NCBI GenBank assembly: GCA_038526735.1
Contig: JBCBGM010000009.1
Location: 5,157-69,156, forward strand
Direction of reading: 5' to 3'
Origin: Rubricella sp038526735
GTDB lineage: Bacteria > Pseudomonadota > Alphaproteobacteria > Rhodobacterales > Rhodobacteraceae
DNA: 64,000 bases
Shown here: positions 34,804-41,686 of the stretch, in pieces
How the letters are laid out: every line of letters begins with the position of its first letter
Numbering within the stretch: the stretch's first letter is position 1
Position numbers and translations under genes: made by a program
Notes under the pieces: generated by a model
What the model saw: only the letters and a program-made list of their open reading frames with translations
Told to the model about the DNA's origin: nothing
Database searches by the model: none

Positions 34804-35928
34804 TTGGCGCAGCACGCACCGTCATTCTCACTCGGGGTCGAAGAAGAGTATCTGATCGTTGATGCCCAAACCCTCGATCTTGTCGCCGTGCCGCAGGCGG
34901 TGATGGATGAGTGTTTGCAAGAGCTTGGCGGCAAGGTCAGCCCGGAGTTTCTGCAATGCCAGATCGAGGTGGGCACCGGGGTTTGCGCCACGGTTGCGGA
35001 GGTGCGAGACGACCTCAACAACCTCCGTCGCGCCGTAAAGCGGGTGTGCAATGCGCATGGGTTGGCGCCAATTGCGGCCTCAACGCACCCGTTTGCGGCC
35101 TGGAAGTCTCAGAAATTCACCGTGAAAGAGCGCTATCAAGACCTGGAGCGTGATCTCGCCGGCGTTGCGCGGCGGATGCTGATTTGTGGCATGCATGTGC
35201 ATGTGGGGCTGGATGATGACGACCTGCGGATCGATCTTTTGAGCCAGTTCTCTTACTTCGCGCCGCATCTTTTGGCGCTCTCCACCTCGTCGCCGTTCTG
35301 GGAGGGGCGACAGACGGGGCTGCATTCCTACCGGTTGACGGTGTTTGACAACCTGCCGCGCACGGGGTTGCCGCCGGTCTTTACGAGTTATTCGGAGTAT
35401 GAGCGCTCGGTTGGTATTCTGACCGACGCTGGGCTGATCGAGGATGCCAGCAAGCTGTGGTGGGATGTGCGGCCATCCTCGCGCTTTCCAACGCTTGAAT
35501 CGCGGATCTGCGATGTTATGCCCGACATCAACCACACGCTGGCGATCACGGCGCTGACGCAGAGCCTCTTTAAAATGCTCTATGAGCTGCGGCGCAACAA
35601 CCAGCGCTGGCGGCGCTATGAGCGGTTTTTGGTGGAAGAGAACCGTTGGCGTGCGCAGCGCTATGGCCCCACGGAGGGGCTGATCGACTTTGGCCGCGGA
35701 GAGATTGTGCCGTTTGGCGACCTGGTGGAGGAGCTGATCGACCTCGTCTCCCCCCATGCCGCTGCGTTGGGGTGTTTGGCCGAGGTGGAGAGTGCGCGGG
35801 AGATTTTGCAGCGGGGAACCGGCTCTCAGATGCAGGTGAGGACCTACACTCGGGCGCTCCACGACGGGGCGAGTGCAGAGGAGGCGCTAAAAGAGGTTGT
35901 GCGGGAGCTTGTGGAGGTGTTTGCCTGA
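34804..35928 (+). CDS. YbdK-type carboxylate-amine ligase
   Basis: A 374-residue member of glutamate-cysteine ligase family 2 (YbdK). Key blocks: SLGVEEEYLIVD at the N-terminus, FLQCQIEVGTGVCATVAE, ASTHPFAAW, CGMHVHVGL and DVRPSSRFPTLESRICD, all parts of the ATP-binding glutamine-synthetase-like fold. YbdK has weak gamma-glutamylcysteine activity in E. coli; its true role is not settled. The likely start is the TTG at 34804, with AGGGG upstream. The gene follows the amidotransferase gene, which could point to a shared gamma-glutamyl chemistry. Confidence 0.83.
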   Translation: MAQHAPSFSLGVEEEYLIVDAQTLDLVAVPQAVMDECLQELGGKVSPEFLQCQIEVGTGVCATVAEVRDDLNNLRRAVKRVCNAHGLAPIAASTHPFAAWKSQKFTVKERYQDLERDLAGVARRMLICGMHVHVGLDDDDLRIDLLSQFSYFAPHLLALSTSSPFWEGRQTGLHSYRLTVFDNLPRTGLPPVFTSYSEYERSVGILTDAGLIEDASKLWWDVRPSSRFPTLESRICDVMPDINHTLAITALTQSLFKMLYELRRNNQRWRRYERFLVEENRWRAQRYGPTEGLIDFGRGEIVPFGDLVEELIDLVSPHAAALGCLAEVESAREILQRGTGSQMQVRTYTRALHDGASAEEALKEVVRELVEVFA

Positions 35929-35983
35929 GGGGCGTGCACCTGCCGCGCGTACGGCAGATGCTTTGATATGCTGGCCTAGCCGC

Positions 35984-36151
35984 TTACTTATCGCAGGCGC
36001 AGCCGGAATGTCCGCAGCCAGACCCTCCAGGATGGCCATCGGCGCAGGCGCTGCTGCAGTAGTTTTTGTCGTCTTTTTTCACCGCGCCCTCGATCGGAAC
36101 GATGCAAACGCAGCTGTCACAGGCGCATTTTTGGTGGGTCACTTCGGTCAT
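35984..36151 (-). CDS. smtA: SmtA-type bacterial metallothionein
   Basis: A 55-residue, cysteine-rich metal-binding protein too short for a standard length cut-off. It has nine Cys (9, 11, 14, 16, 32, 36, 46, 51, 53) and three His (6, 40, 48), in the order KCACDSCVC, NYCSSACADGH, GCGHSGCAC. This is the Cys spacing of cyanobacterial SmtA (56 residues, nine Cys), which holds a Zn4Cys9His2-type cluster. It therefore should bind zinc or cadmium. AGGAG stands 6 nt before the ATG. Only 9 nt separate its start from the SmtB/ArsR stop, so it is co-transcribed with its probable repressor. Confidence 0.92.
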   Translation of the reverse strand: MTEVTHQKCACDSCVCIVPIEGAVKKDDKNYCSSACADGHPGGSGCGHSGCACDK

Positions 36152-36160
36152 GGTTTGCTC

Positions 36161-36487
36161 CTAGGTTGAGGTTTCTGTCACCGCATGGGTGTGGCTGAAC
36201 ACATGCTCGATCATGATCTTGAGCACCCGGTGCACGCAGGCATCATCCATCGCGTAAAACACCTGTTTGCCGCGCCGCTCGGACTTCAAAATCCGCGCAG
36301 CCCGCAACAGGCGCAGGTGATGGCTGGTGAGCGAGGCAGAGAGACCGAGGCTCACCGCGATGCTGCCCGCAGAACGCTCCTCCTCCATGCAGGCCACGAC
36401 GATGGACAGGCGCGTAGGGTCTGACAGGAGGCCAAACGTCTCCGCCAATTCGGCCGTGTGCTCACTTTTCAGATCGCTTGGGTTCAT
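36161..36487 (-). CDS. ArsR/SmtB-family metal-sensing repressor
   Basis: A 108-residue winged-helix repressor (ETFGLLSDPTRLSIVVACM, recognition helix region GLSASLTSHHLRLLRAARILKSERRGKQVFY). The C-terminal helix contains DDACVHRVLKIMIEHVFSHTH, with His, Asp, Cys and Glu placed where the alpha-5 zinc site of SmtB lies. It should repress its own operon with the metallothionein gene and release on metal binding. I start at the ATG at 36487; the in-frame TTG at 36493 falls inside the operator. No ribosome site is visible before this ATG, so the transcript may be leaderless or nearly so. Confidence 0.87.
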   Translation of the reverse strand: MNPSDLKSEHTAELAETFGLLSDPTRLSIVVACMEEERSAGSIAVSLGLSASLTSHHLRLLRAARILKSERRGKQVFYAMDDACVHRVLKIMIEHVFSHTHAVTETST

Positions 36488-36490
36488 ATT

Positions 36491-36518
36491 CAATACTTGA
36501 ATGAGTGTTCAAGTATTG
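36491..36518 (-). promoter_or_regulatory. SmtB/ArsR operator of the metallothionein operon
   Basis: A perfect 10-bp inverted repeat, CAATACTTGA (36491-36500) and TCAAGTATTG (36509-36518), around an 8-nt spacer. It contains the TTGAA-N6-TTCAA core expected of ArsR/SmtB operators. On the minus strand a -35-like TTGACA (36518-36523) begins at the outer edge, so the repeat lies between -35 and -10 of the smtB-smtA transcript. It ends 3 nt before the repressor ATG. Confidence 0.85.
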
Positions 36519-36537
36519 TCAATGAAGGTGCGGTGGA

Positions 36538-36930
36538 TCAGGCGCTGAGGGAGGAGCGTAGTTTTGCGAAGCTCTCGGCATCCACCTCCAAAGTCACACC
36601 AAGTTTGCCGGAGCCCGCGAGCACCGGAGCCTTGCTCAAGGTGAGCGTGACGGCCTCAATCTCGGGGTAGGCGGTGCAGGCCCCGACGATGCGGGTCATA
36701 ACACGCTCTTGCGTGTGGTAATGTCCGTCGCGGGCGATGCGGTCGATGTCGCGGATCAGTGGGTCATAGTCGTAGACACCCGCCATTCCGTCCTCTGCGA
36801 TCATCACGAGGCCGGGGTCAATGCGGAGGGTCATGTCGAGAACATGGGCGTCGGGCACCACGTCATCGGGGCCGTAGGTGCCAATATCTGTCGCGACGAT
36901 GAGGTCGCGCAGTTCTACCTGTGCGTGCAT
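36538..36930 (-). CDS. folB: Dihydroneopterin aldolase-like protein (FolB)
   Basis: FolB converts dihydroneopterin to hydroxymethyl-dihydropterin in folate synthesis. The 130 residues fit the tunnelling fold: LRDLIVATDIGTYGPDDVVPDAHVLDMTLRI, ending in TLSKAPVLAGSGKLGVTLEV. The conserved Lys of the family is in LSKAPV. The glycine-rich GVYDYDPLIRDI segment matches the usual DYxxL stretch. It is flanked by the smt module and a small basic protein gene. No other folate gene is in the window. Confidence 0.78.
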   Translation of the reverse strand: MHAQVELRDLIVATDIGTYGPDDVVPDAHVLDMTLRIDPGLVMIAEDGMAGVYDYDPLIRDIDRIARDGHYHTQERVMTRIVGACTAYPEIEAVTLTLSKAPVLAGSGKLGVTLEVDAESFAKLRSSLSA

Positions 36931-36954
36931 GGAGGTGTCCTATTCGGAGGTGGA

Positions 36955-37146
36955 TTAGTCCTCGAGCAAATCGTCGAGGTCGGTGTGGGAGATCTGGGTC
37001 AGCAGCAGCTTTTTGTACCGCCGCTGGCGACGGCGGGCTTTCGCGCCATTGGCCCGCCAACCTGCGCGCTTGTCTTGCACGACCTCTTCCAGGTCTTTGG
37101 CGTCCACCACGTGGGCGGCATCTTCCGGAGACGTGCGCTTTGGCAT
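36955..37146 (-). CDS. Small basic protein, function unknown
   Basis: A 63-residue protein rich in Lys/Arg in its middle (KRAGWRANGAKARRRQRRYKKLLL) with an acidic C-terminus (TDLDDLLED). AGGA lies about 11 nt upstream of the ATG. The distribution of charge suggests nucleic acid binding, but no family was recognised. It is 24 nt upstream of folB on the same strand. Confidence 0.5.
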   Translation of the reverse strand: MPKRTSPEDAAHVVDAKDLEEVVQDKRAGWRANGAKARRRQRRYKKLLLTQISHTDLDDLLED

Positions 37147-37299
37147 TAAAATGCGATCCTTTGGGTCGGTTGCACCGCGAGGTGGCGTGAATGCGCGGTG
37201 CGAACAGCCCGTGATGCGGGTCTTTCGCTTTGCGGAAGTGTCGTGCCGCCTGTGAAAGATGTGCTCGCGGACATCGACGGGCCTAAGACACTACAAAAT

Positions 37300-37316
37300 C
37301 ACACGTTTGACGTGTG
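37300..37316. promoter_or_regulatory. Inverted repeat, possible operator
   Basis: A perfect 7-bp inverted repeat (CACACGT at 37300-37306, ACGTGTG at 37310-37316) with a 3-nt spacer in the 346-nt gap before the DUF3015 gene. The regulator is unknown. The gap (37147-37492) otherwise holds the palindrome at 37366-37381 and no open frame I would support. Confidence 0.35.
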
Positions 37317-37365
37317 TATCGTTCGCTTTGAAATACGCTTAAATTTTGTGCACACGGTCAGCCTT

Positions 37366-37381
37366 TGTGAGCGCGCTCACA
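37366..37381. promoter_or_regulatory. Perfect 16-bp palindrome of CRP/LacI type
   Basis: TGTGAGCGCGCTCACA is fully self-complementary and fits TGTGA-N6-TCACA, the consensus of CRP-family sites; it also resembles LacI-family operators. It lies about 110 nt before the DUF3015 gene start. Which regulator binds cannot be said. Confidence 0.5.
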
Positions 37382-37492
37382 CTTTCCACCGCACAATGCG
37401 CACACTTATCGCGCCATCCGTTGCACCGGTTTTTGCGGCTGTGTAAACTCTGATTGTCGCTTTTGGCACAAACTCAAACGGAGAAGAGTAGT

Positions 37493-37948
37493 ATGAAAAT
37501 CGTTTTGGCAGCCGCCGCAGCAGCACTTGTGGTGACCTCCAGTGTTGCAGTTGCACAGACCACCCGTTCCGCCCCGAATCCATGGCTTGATTGCGGGATT
37601 GGCGCAATGATCTTCCCCGATGAGAACCTTGAGATCGGCGCCGGCCTCTCGAACATCGTTTGGGATCTGGGCACGACCGCTGTCATCTCGGCACAGGCTT
37701 CGCCCGACACCTGCAATGGCCTCTCCAACGTCGACATGGCGCATTTCATCCTCCAAACCGAGGACGCGCTCGAGATGGATATCGCCAGCGGCTCTGGTGA
37801 TTACCTCAACGCTCTGGGCGTGATGGCGGGTGCGACCGACGCGGATGCCTTCAACGCGGCCCTGCGCGCCAGCTACGCAGACGCTGTGCAGGGCGGCCAG
37901 TCCGGTGCGGAAGCGATCTACAACGCGGCGATGATTGCCGCGTCCTGA
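37493..37948 (+). CDS. DUF3015-family secreted protein
   Basis: A 151-residue periplasmic or exported protein. A signal peptide (about 1-21, AAAAAALVVTSSVAVAQ, cleavage after AVA) precedes NPWLDCGIGAMIFPDENL and ISNIV-like segments of the DUF3015 family (NPWxxCGxGxMIF, SxQxSPDTCNG). Two Cys (in LDCGIG and DTCNG) probably form a disulfide. The ATG at 37493 has GGAGAAGAG upstream. It lies 56 nt before the DUF4105 gene. Function is unknown. Confidence 0.8.
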   Translation: MKIVLAAAAAALVVTSSVAVAQTTRSAPNPWLDCGIGAMIFPDENLEIGAGLSNIVWDLGTTAVISAQASPDTCNGLSNVDMAHFILQTEDALEMDIASGSGDYLNALGVMAGATDADAFNAALRASYADAVQGGQSGAEAIYNAAMIAAS

Positions 37949-38004
37949 CGTGACATCGGCACCGCGCGATTTCGTGCGGTGCCACCACTGGCCCCGGATA
38001 CACC

Positions 38005-39837
38005 ATGCGCCTTGTTCTATGCTTTTTGGCGTGTGTTTTGGGCCTGTCGGCTGGTGTTTTTGCAGCGACACCAACCGTTCCAGAGCTGGCCCGCTCGCAA
38101 AGCTGGCTGCTGCTGAACAAGTACAAACCTAACGTTTTCTCTAGCACCGGCGTTGAATCGGCGATCTTGGAGGAGGGGTTTTTCCTCTCAGAGCGCGGGC
38201 GTTACGACCCGGTGGCGGAGTTGGGCGCGACCTTAACCGCGCTGCGCAACCTCCCGTCACCCGCTGCGCGAGAGGTCGCCTGTCGCTACCCCGCGCGCAC
38301 GCTTTTTTTGCGAGAGGCGCTCGGCACCCCTGCCTTTGACCCCTACACCGAATGCCCGGAGTTTGCGGCGTTTTTGCCCGATGGCGACGTCGATCAGGTG
38401 ACGCTGGTGTTGGTGAGCGGGTATGTGGGCAACCCGGCCTCGATCTTTGGGCATCTGCTCTTGCGGTTCTCATCGTCGTCGCAAGAGCGTGCGGGGGATG
38501 AGCTCTTCTCCACCGCGATCAACTACGGGGCGTTTGGGAGCGAGGGCGACCCGATCCTCGCCTACGTGGCGAACGGGCTCTTGGGGCGGTATCAATCGCG
38601 GCACACGACGCTCGATTATTTCCACCACGTTGACCGCTACCTTGAACTGGAGCAGCGCGATATCTGGGAGTATGACATTGCGCTCGGGCGGGAGAAGGCG
38701 CTCTTTTTCGCGGCGCATATGTGGGAGATGCTCCCAACGTCTAACGACTATTACTTCCTGCGCCAAAACTGCGGCTACCGCATCGCCGAGCCGCTGCAAT
38801 TGGTGCTCGACCCGGAGATTCCGCTGAGCACCAAGCCCTGGGTCGCGCCGGCGGATTTGATCTTTAACCTCTTTGAGCACCACGCGGAGGTGATCAGCGA
38901 TGTTCGCCACCGCCCGGCGCGCGAGACGGCGTTTCGGGAACGGTTCTTGCAGTTGCCCTATCAGGCGCGGTCTGCGGTTGGCGCGCTCACGCAGGGGGAT
39001 GCCCCGGTTGAGGTGGTGCTCGGCGGGCTCTCGGAGGAGGAGTCGAGTGCCGCGTTGGATGTGTCGCTTGATCGGTTGGCCTACACGACCCAGCGCGACG
39101 ATCAGGAGAGCCGCCAGCGGGAGGTGCTTTCGGCGCGGTTCCAGCGGCCCGCGGCGGAGCGGTTGCCGGTGCGGGTGCGACCGTCGCCGCATGAGGGGCA
39201 GGGGATTTCACTGCTCCAGGCCGGGGTGGGTTTTGGCGAGGATGCTGATCCGCGCCTCTTGCTGCGCGCGCGCCCGGCCTATTTTGACTTTCTGTCTTTC
39301 AGCGAGGGAACAAATGATTTCAGCGAAGTCACGGCCCTCGATGGCACGCTCAGCCTTGCGACTGACGGGGTTCGGCTAGAGGCATTTCAGGCTATGCGGA
39401 TCAAGTCGATTGATCTTGAAGCGCTGCCCGAGAACCGCTTTGCGCCGCGCTCTTGGTTGGTGGATGTCGGCTTTGATCGGCGATCATCGCTGTGCGAAGA
39501 TTGCCTCTCCGGGTATCTCGACCTCGGCGCGGGGTCGCGCATTTTTCTAAGCCAAACCAGTGCAGTAACCGCATTTCTTGAGGCGCGCAGCCACTCCACG
39601 GGCCCGCGCCGGTTTGAGGTCGATGTCGGTCCGAGCCTCGATGTGATGCGGGATTTTTCGGGTGTGCGGCTGCGCAGCAGGCTCTTCGTGCCCGCCTTCA
39701 GCAGCGAGGGGGAAGCGTTTGCGCCGGTGCTGGAGGCAGATGTGGCCTACCGGCTCAGTCGGCAGAATAGCCTTGAGCTGGGCGCGCGCTATGATGACGG
39801 GGCGGAGGTGCAGTTGCGCGTCTCCCGGTATTGGTGA
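38005..39837 (+). CDS. DUF4105 protein (Lnb N-terminal-like)
   Basis: A 610-residue secreted protein. After a signal peptide (1-20), residues about 120-290 are the DUF4105/Lnb-N domain, a papain-like fold: NPASIFGHLLLRF (H150) and YYFLRQNCGYRIAEPL (C256), the candidate catalytic pair. In Firmicutes, related Lnb makes lyso-form lipoproteins by intramolecular acyl transfer. The C-terminal 250 residues are beta-rich and may form an outer-membrane barrel ending in LRVSRYW. It follows the DUF3015 gene and is probably transcribed with it. Confidence 0.78.
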   Translation: MRLVLCFLACVLGLSAGVFAATPTVPELARSQSWLLLNKYKPNVFSSTGVESAILEEGFFLSERGRYDPVAELGATLTALRNLPSPAAREVACRYPARTLFLREALGTPAFDPYTECPEFAAFLPDGDVDQVTLVLVSGYVGNPASIFGHLLLRFSSSSQERAGDELFSTAINYGAFGSEGDPILAYVANGLLGRYQSRHTTLDYFHHVDRYLELEQRDIWEYDIALGREKALFFAAHMWEMLPTSNDYYFLRQNCGYRIAEPLQLVLDPEIPLSTKPWVAPADLIFNLFEHHAEVISDVRHRPARETAFRERFLQLPYQARSAVGALTQGDAPVEVVLGGLSEEESSAALDVSLDRLAYTTQRDDQESRQREVLSARFQRPAAERLPVRVRPSPHEGQGISLLQAGVGFGEDADPRLLLRARPAYFDFLSFSEGTNDFSEVTALDGTLSLATDGVRLEAFQAMRIKSIDLEALPENRFAPRSWLVDVGFDRRSSLCEDCLSGYLDLGAGSRIFLSQTSAVTAFLEARSHSTGPRRFEVDVGPSLDVMRDFSGVRLRSRLFVPAFSSEGEAFAPVLEADVAYRLSRQNSLELGARYDDGAEVQLRVSRYW

Positions 39838-39917
39838 CGGATGCTCCACAACGTGAAATCTGCTCGACGGGGTAAAGCGCCCCGCTAGCTCTGGGTAACC
39901 AAGCTCAGAGGCTCACC

Positions 39918-41144
39918 ATGAACGTCCAATCACCGCCAGCTTTTGTTCCGACCCGTGCCGCCGCAGAGGCTGCATTGGAGGCCTTCGCCCCGCGCATGGG
40001 GCGGCGGTATAGCGGTGGGCGCAACTATGACCGGGGTGCGGGGCGGCATCGCGATGTCTCGCAGCTCTCTCCGTACATTCGCCGCCGGATGGTACTGGAG
40101 GAGGACGTGATCGCCGCCGCTTTGCAGCATCACGGGTTGGATGGGGCGGAAAAGTTCATCAAAGAGGTCGCCTGGCGTGGCTATTTCAAAGGTTGGTTGG
40201 AGCGTCGCCCGCAGGTTTGGGAGGGCTACAAGGAGGGGCTGCACAATGCCCGCTTTGCGCTGGAGAAAGACCGCAGCCTGCGTGCGCAATATGAGGCGGC
40301 GGTGAGCGGTGCGACGGGTCTTGCGTATTTTGACGCTTGGGCCAATGAGCTGATCGAGACTGGCTACATGCACAACCACGCGCGGATGTGGTTTGCCTCG
40401 ATCTGGATTTTCACGCTGCATCTGCCTTGGCAGTTGGGGGCGGATTTCTTTTACCGGCATCTGCTCGATGGGGATGCGGCGTCTAACACGCTCAGCTGGC
40501 GGTGGGTGGCCGGGCTGCACACGCGCGGCAAGCCGTATCAGGCCCAAGCATGGAATATCGAGAAATACACCGAAGCGCGCTTTTCCCCCTCTCCGGCAGA
40601 GTTGGAGGAGGTGGTTGACGGCTTGCAAGATCAAGAGCCAGAAGGGCTGCCGCCGGTGCAGCCACTGCGCGATTTCACCGCTGCTGATCCGTCGTTGAAG
40701 AGCGCTGTGCTGCTCACAGACGATGATTGCCGACTGGGCGATCTGTTGGAGGGGCCTGCGCCTGTTGCGGTAGCGACATTGGCTGCGAGCCATTTGCGCT
40801 CAGCCGAGCCGGTGTCTCAGCAGGTGGTCGCATTTGAAGAGGCCGCGCTGCAGGATGCCGCGCAGGCGTTTGGGCCGCACACCGAACTCACGGCGCGAGA
40901 CCCCGCCGACGTGATCGCTTGGGCGCAAGAGGCTGGGGCCGAGCAAATCATCACCAGTTACACGCCCGAAGGTCCGCTGCGGGATTGGATCGTGGACGCG
41001 GAACCTGCGTTTGCGGCGGCGGGCCTGCGATTGGCGGAGGCGCGGCGGCCTTGGGATGGGTTGATCTGGCCCCATGCAACCGCAGGGTTCTTTAAGGTGA
41101 AGAAGAAAATCCCAGAGATCCTGCACCGGGCTGGGGTGATGTAG
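39918..41144 (+). CDS. Photolyase/cryptochrome-like FAD protein with permuted domain order
   Basis: A 408-residue protein. Residues about 1-225 are the helical FAD-binding domain of photolyases: YSGGRNYDRG...QLSPYIRRRMVLEEDVI, WRGYFKGWL, TGYMHNHARMWFASIWI and SWRWVAGLHTRGKPYQAQAWNIEKY. In ordinary photolyases this domain follows a Rossmann-like antenna domain. Here the Rossmann-like part seems to come second (about 245-395: VLLTDDDCRLG, VIAWAQEAGAEQIITSY, AGLRLAEARRPWDGLIWPHATAGFFKVKKKIPEI). Function may be DNA repair or light sensing; the antenna cofactor is unknown. Confidence 0.72.
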   Translation: MNVQSPPAFVPTRAAAEAALEAFAPRMGRRYSGGRNYDRGAGRHRDVSQLSPYIRRRMVLEEDVIAAALQHHGLDGAEKFIKEVAWRGYFKGWLERRPQVWEGYKEGLHNARFALEKDRSLRAQYEAAVSGATGLAYFDAWANELIETGYMHNHARMWFASIWIFTLHLPWQLGADFFYRHLLDGDAASNTLSWRWVAGLHTRGKPYQAQAWNIEKYTEARFSPSPAELEEVVDGLQDQEPEGLPPVQPLRDFTAADPSLKSAVLLTDDDCRLGDLLEGPAPVAVATLAASHLRSAEPVSQQVVAFEEAALQDAAQAFGPHTELTARDPADVIAWAQEAGAEQIITSYTPEGPLRDWIVDAEPAFAAAGLRLAEARRPWDGLIWPHATAGFFKVKKKIPEILHRAGVM

Positions 41145-41182
41145 CGACCCTGGCTGAGACGCTGCCGTCAGTCAGGTGCCTC

Positions 41183-41617
41183 TTACGACGGATCGATCTT
41201 CCGACAATAAAGCTCCAGCCGGTGTGCGACGATCTCGTAGCCGTGGCGTCTGGCGATCTCGCGTTGCAGCTTTTCGATTTCGGAGGACACAAACTCTGTG
41301 ATTTTGCCGCTTTCGATGTCGATCATATGATCGTGGTGCGGGCGATCTGAGAGCTCAAACCGGGTCACACCGCCGTCGAAGGTGTGGGTGTCCAAGAGCC
41401 CCTTTTCAGCCAGCACCGCAAGGGTGCGATAGGCCGTCGCCTGGGAGACGCTGGCATCCTCGTCGCGGGCACGCTCAAGCACTTCTTCGGCATCCGGGTG
41501 ATCGCCAGAATCGAGCAAAACCCGTGCAATTGCTTGACGTTGCTTGGTGATACGCAGGCCCGCAGAGCGGATCAGCGCGTCAACGTCTTCGGTCTCGGAT
41601 GCGAGCTCTTCTTCCAT
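41183..41617 (-). CDS. Fur-family transcriptional regulator (Fur/Mur type)
   Basis: A 144-residue metal-responsive repressor from the ATG at 41617. Winged-helix part: LRITKQRQAIARVLLDSGDHPDAEEVLERARDEDASVSQATAYRTLAVL. Metal-binding part: ELSDRPHHDHMIDIESGKITEFVSSEIEKLQREIARRHGYEIVAHRLELYCRK. The C-terminal CxxC zinc site of E. coli Fur is missing, as in the Fur/Mur proteins of Rhodobacterales, where manganese rather than iron is often sensed. An alternative start lies at 41674. A TTGCAA palindrome-like site at about 41666 may be an operator. Confidence 0.82.
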   Translation of the reverse strand: MEEELASETEDVDALIRSAGLRITKQRQAIARVLLDSGDHPDAEEVLERARDEDASVSQATAYRTLAVLAEKGLLDTHTFDGGVTRFELSDRPHHDHMIDIESGKITEFVSSEIEKLQREIARRHGYEIVAHRLELYCRKIDPS

Positions 41618-41686
41618 GCGCGCAATATGCGGCGGCGGAAAATGATGTGCAAGGCTCCTGAGAATGAGTTGCAACTAGGAGCAGGC

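Noticed and set aside
36491..36493. TTG as start of the SmtB/ArsR gene
   Set aside because: It lies inside the operator repeat; the ATG two codons later is the better start.
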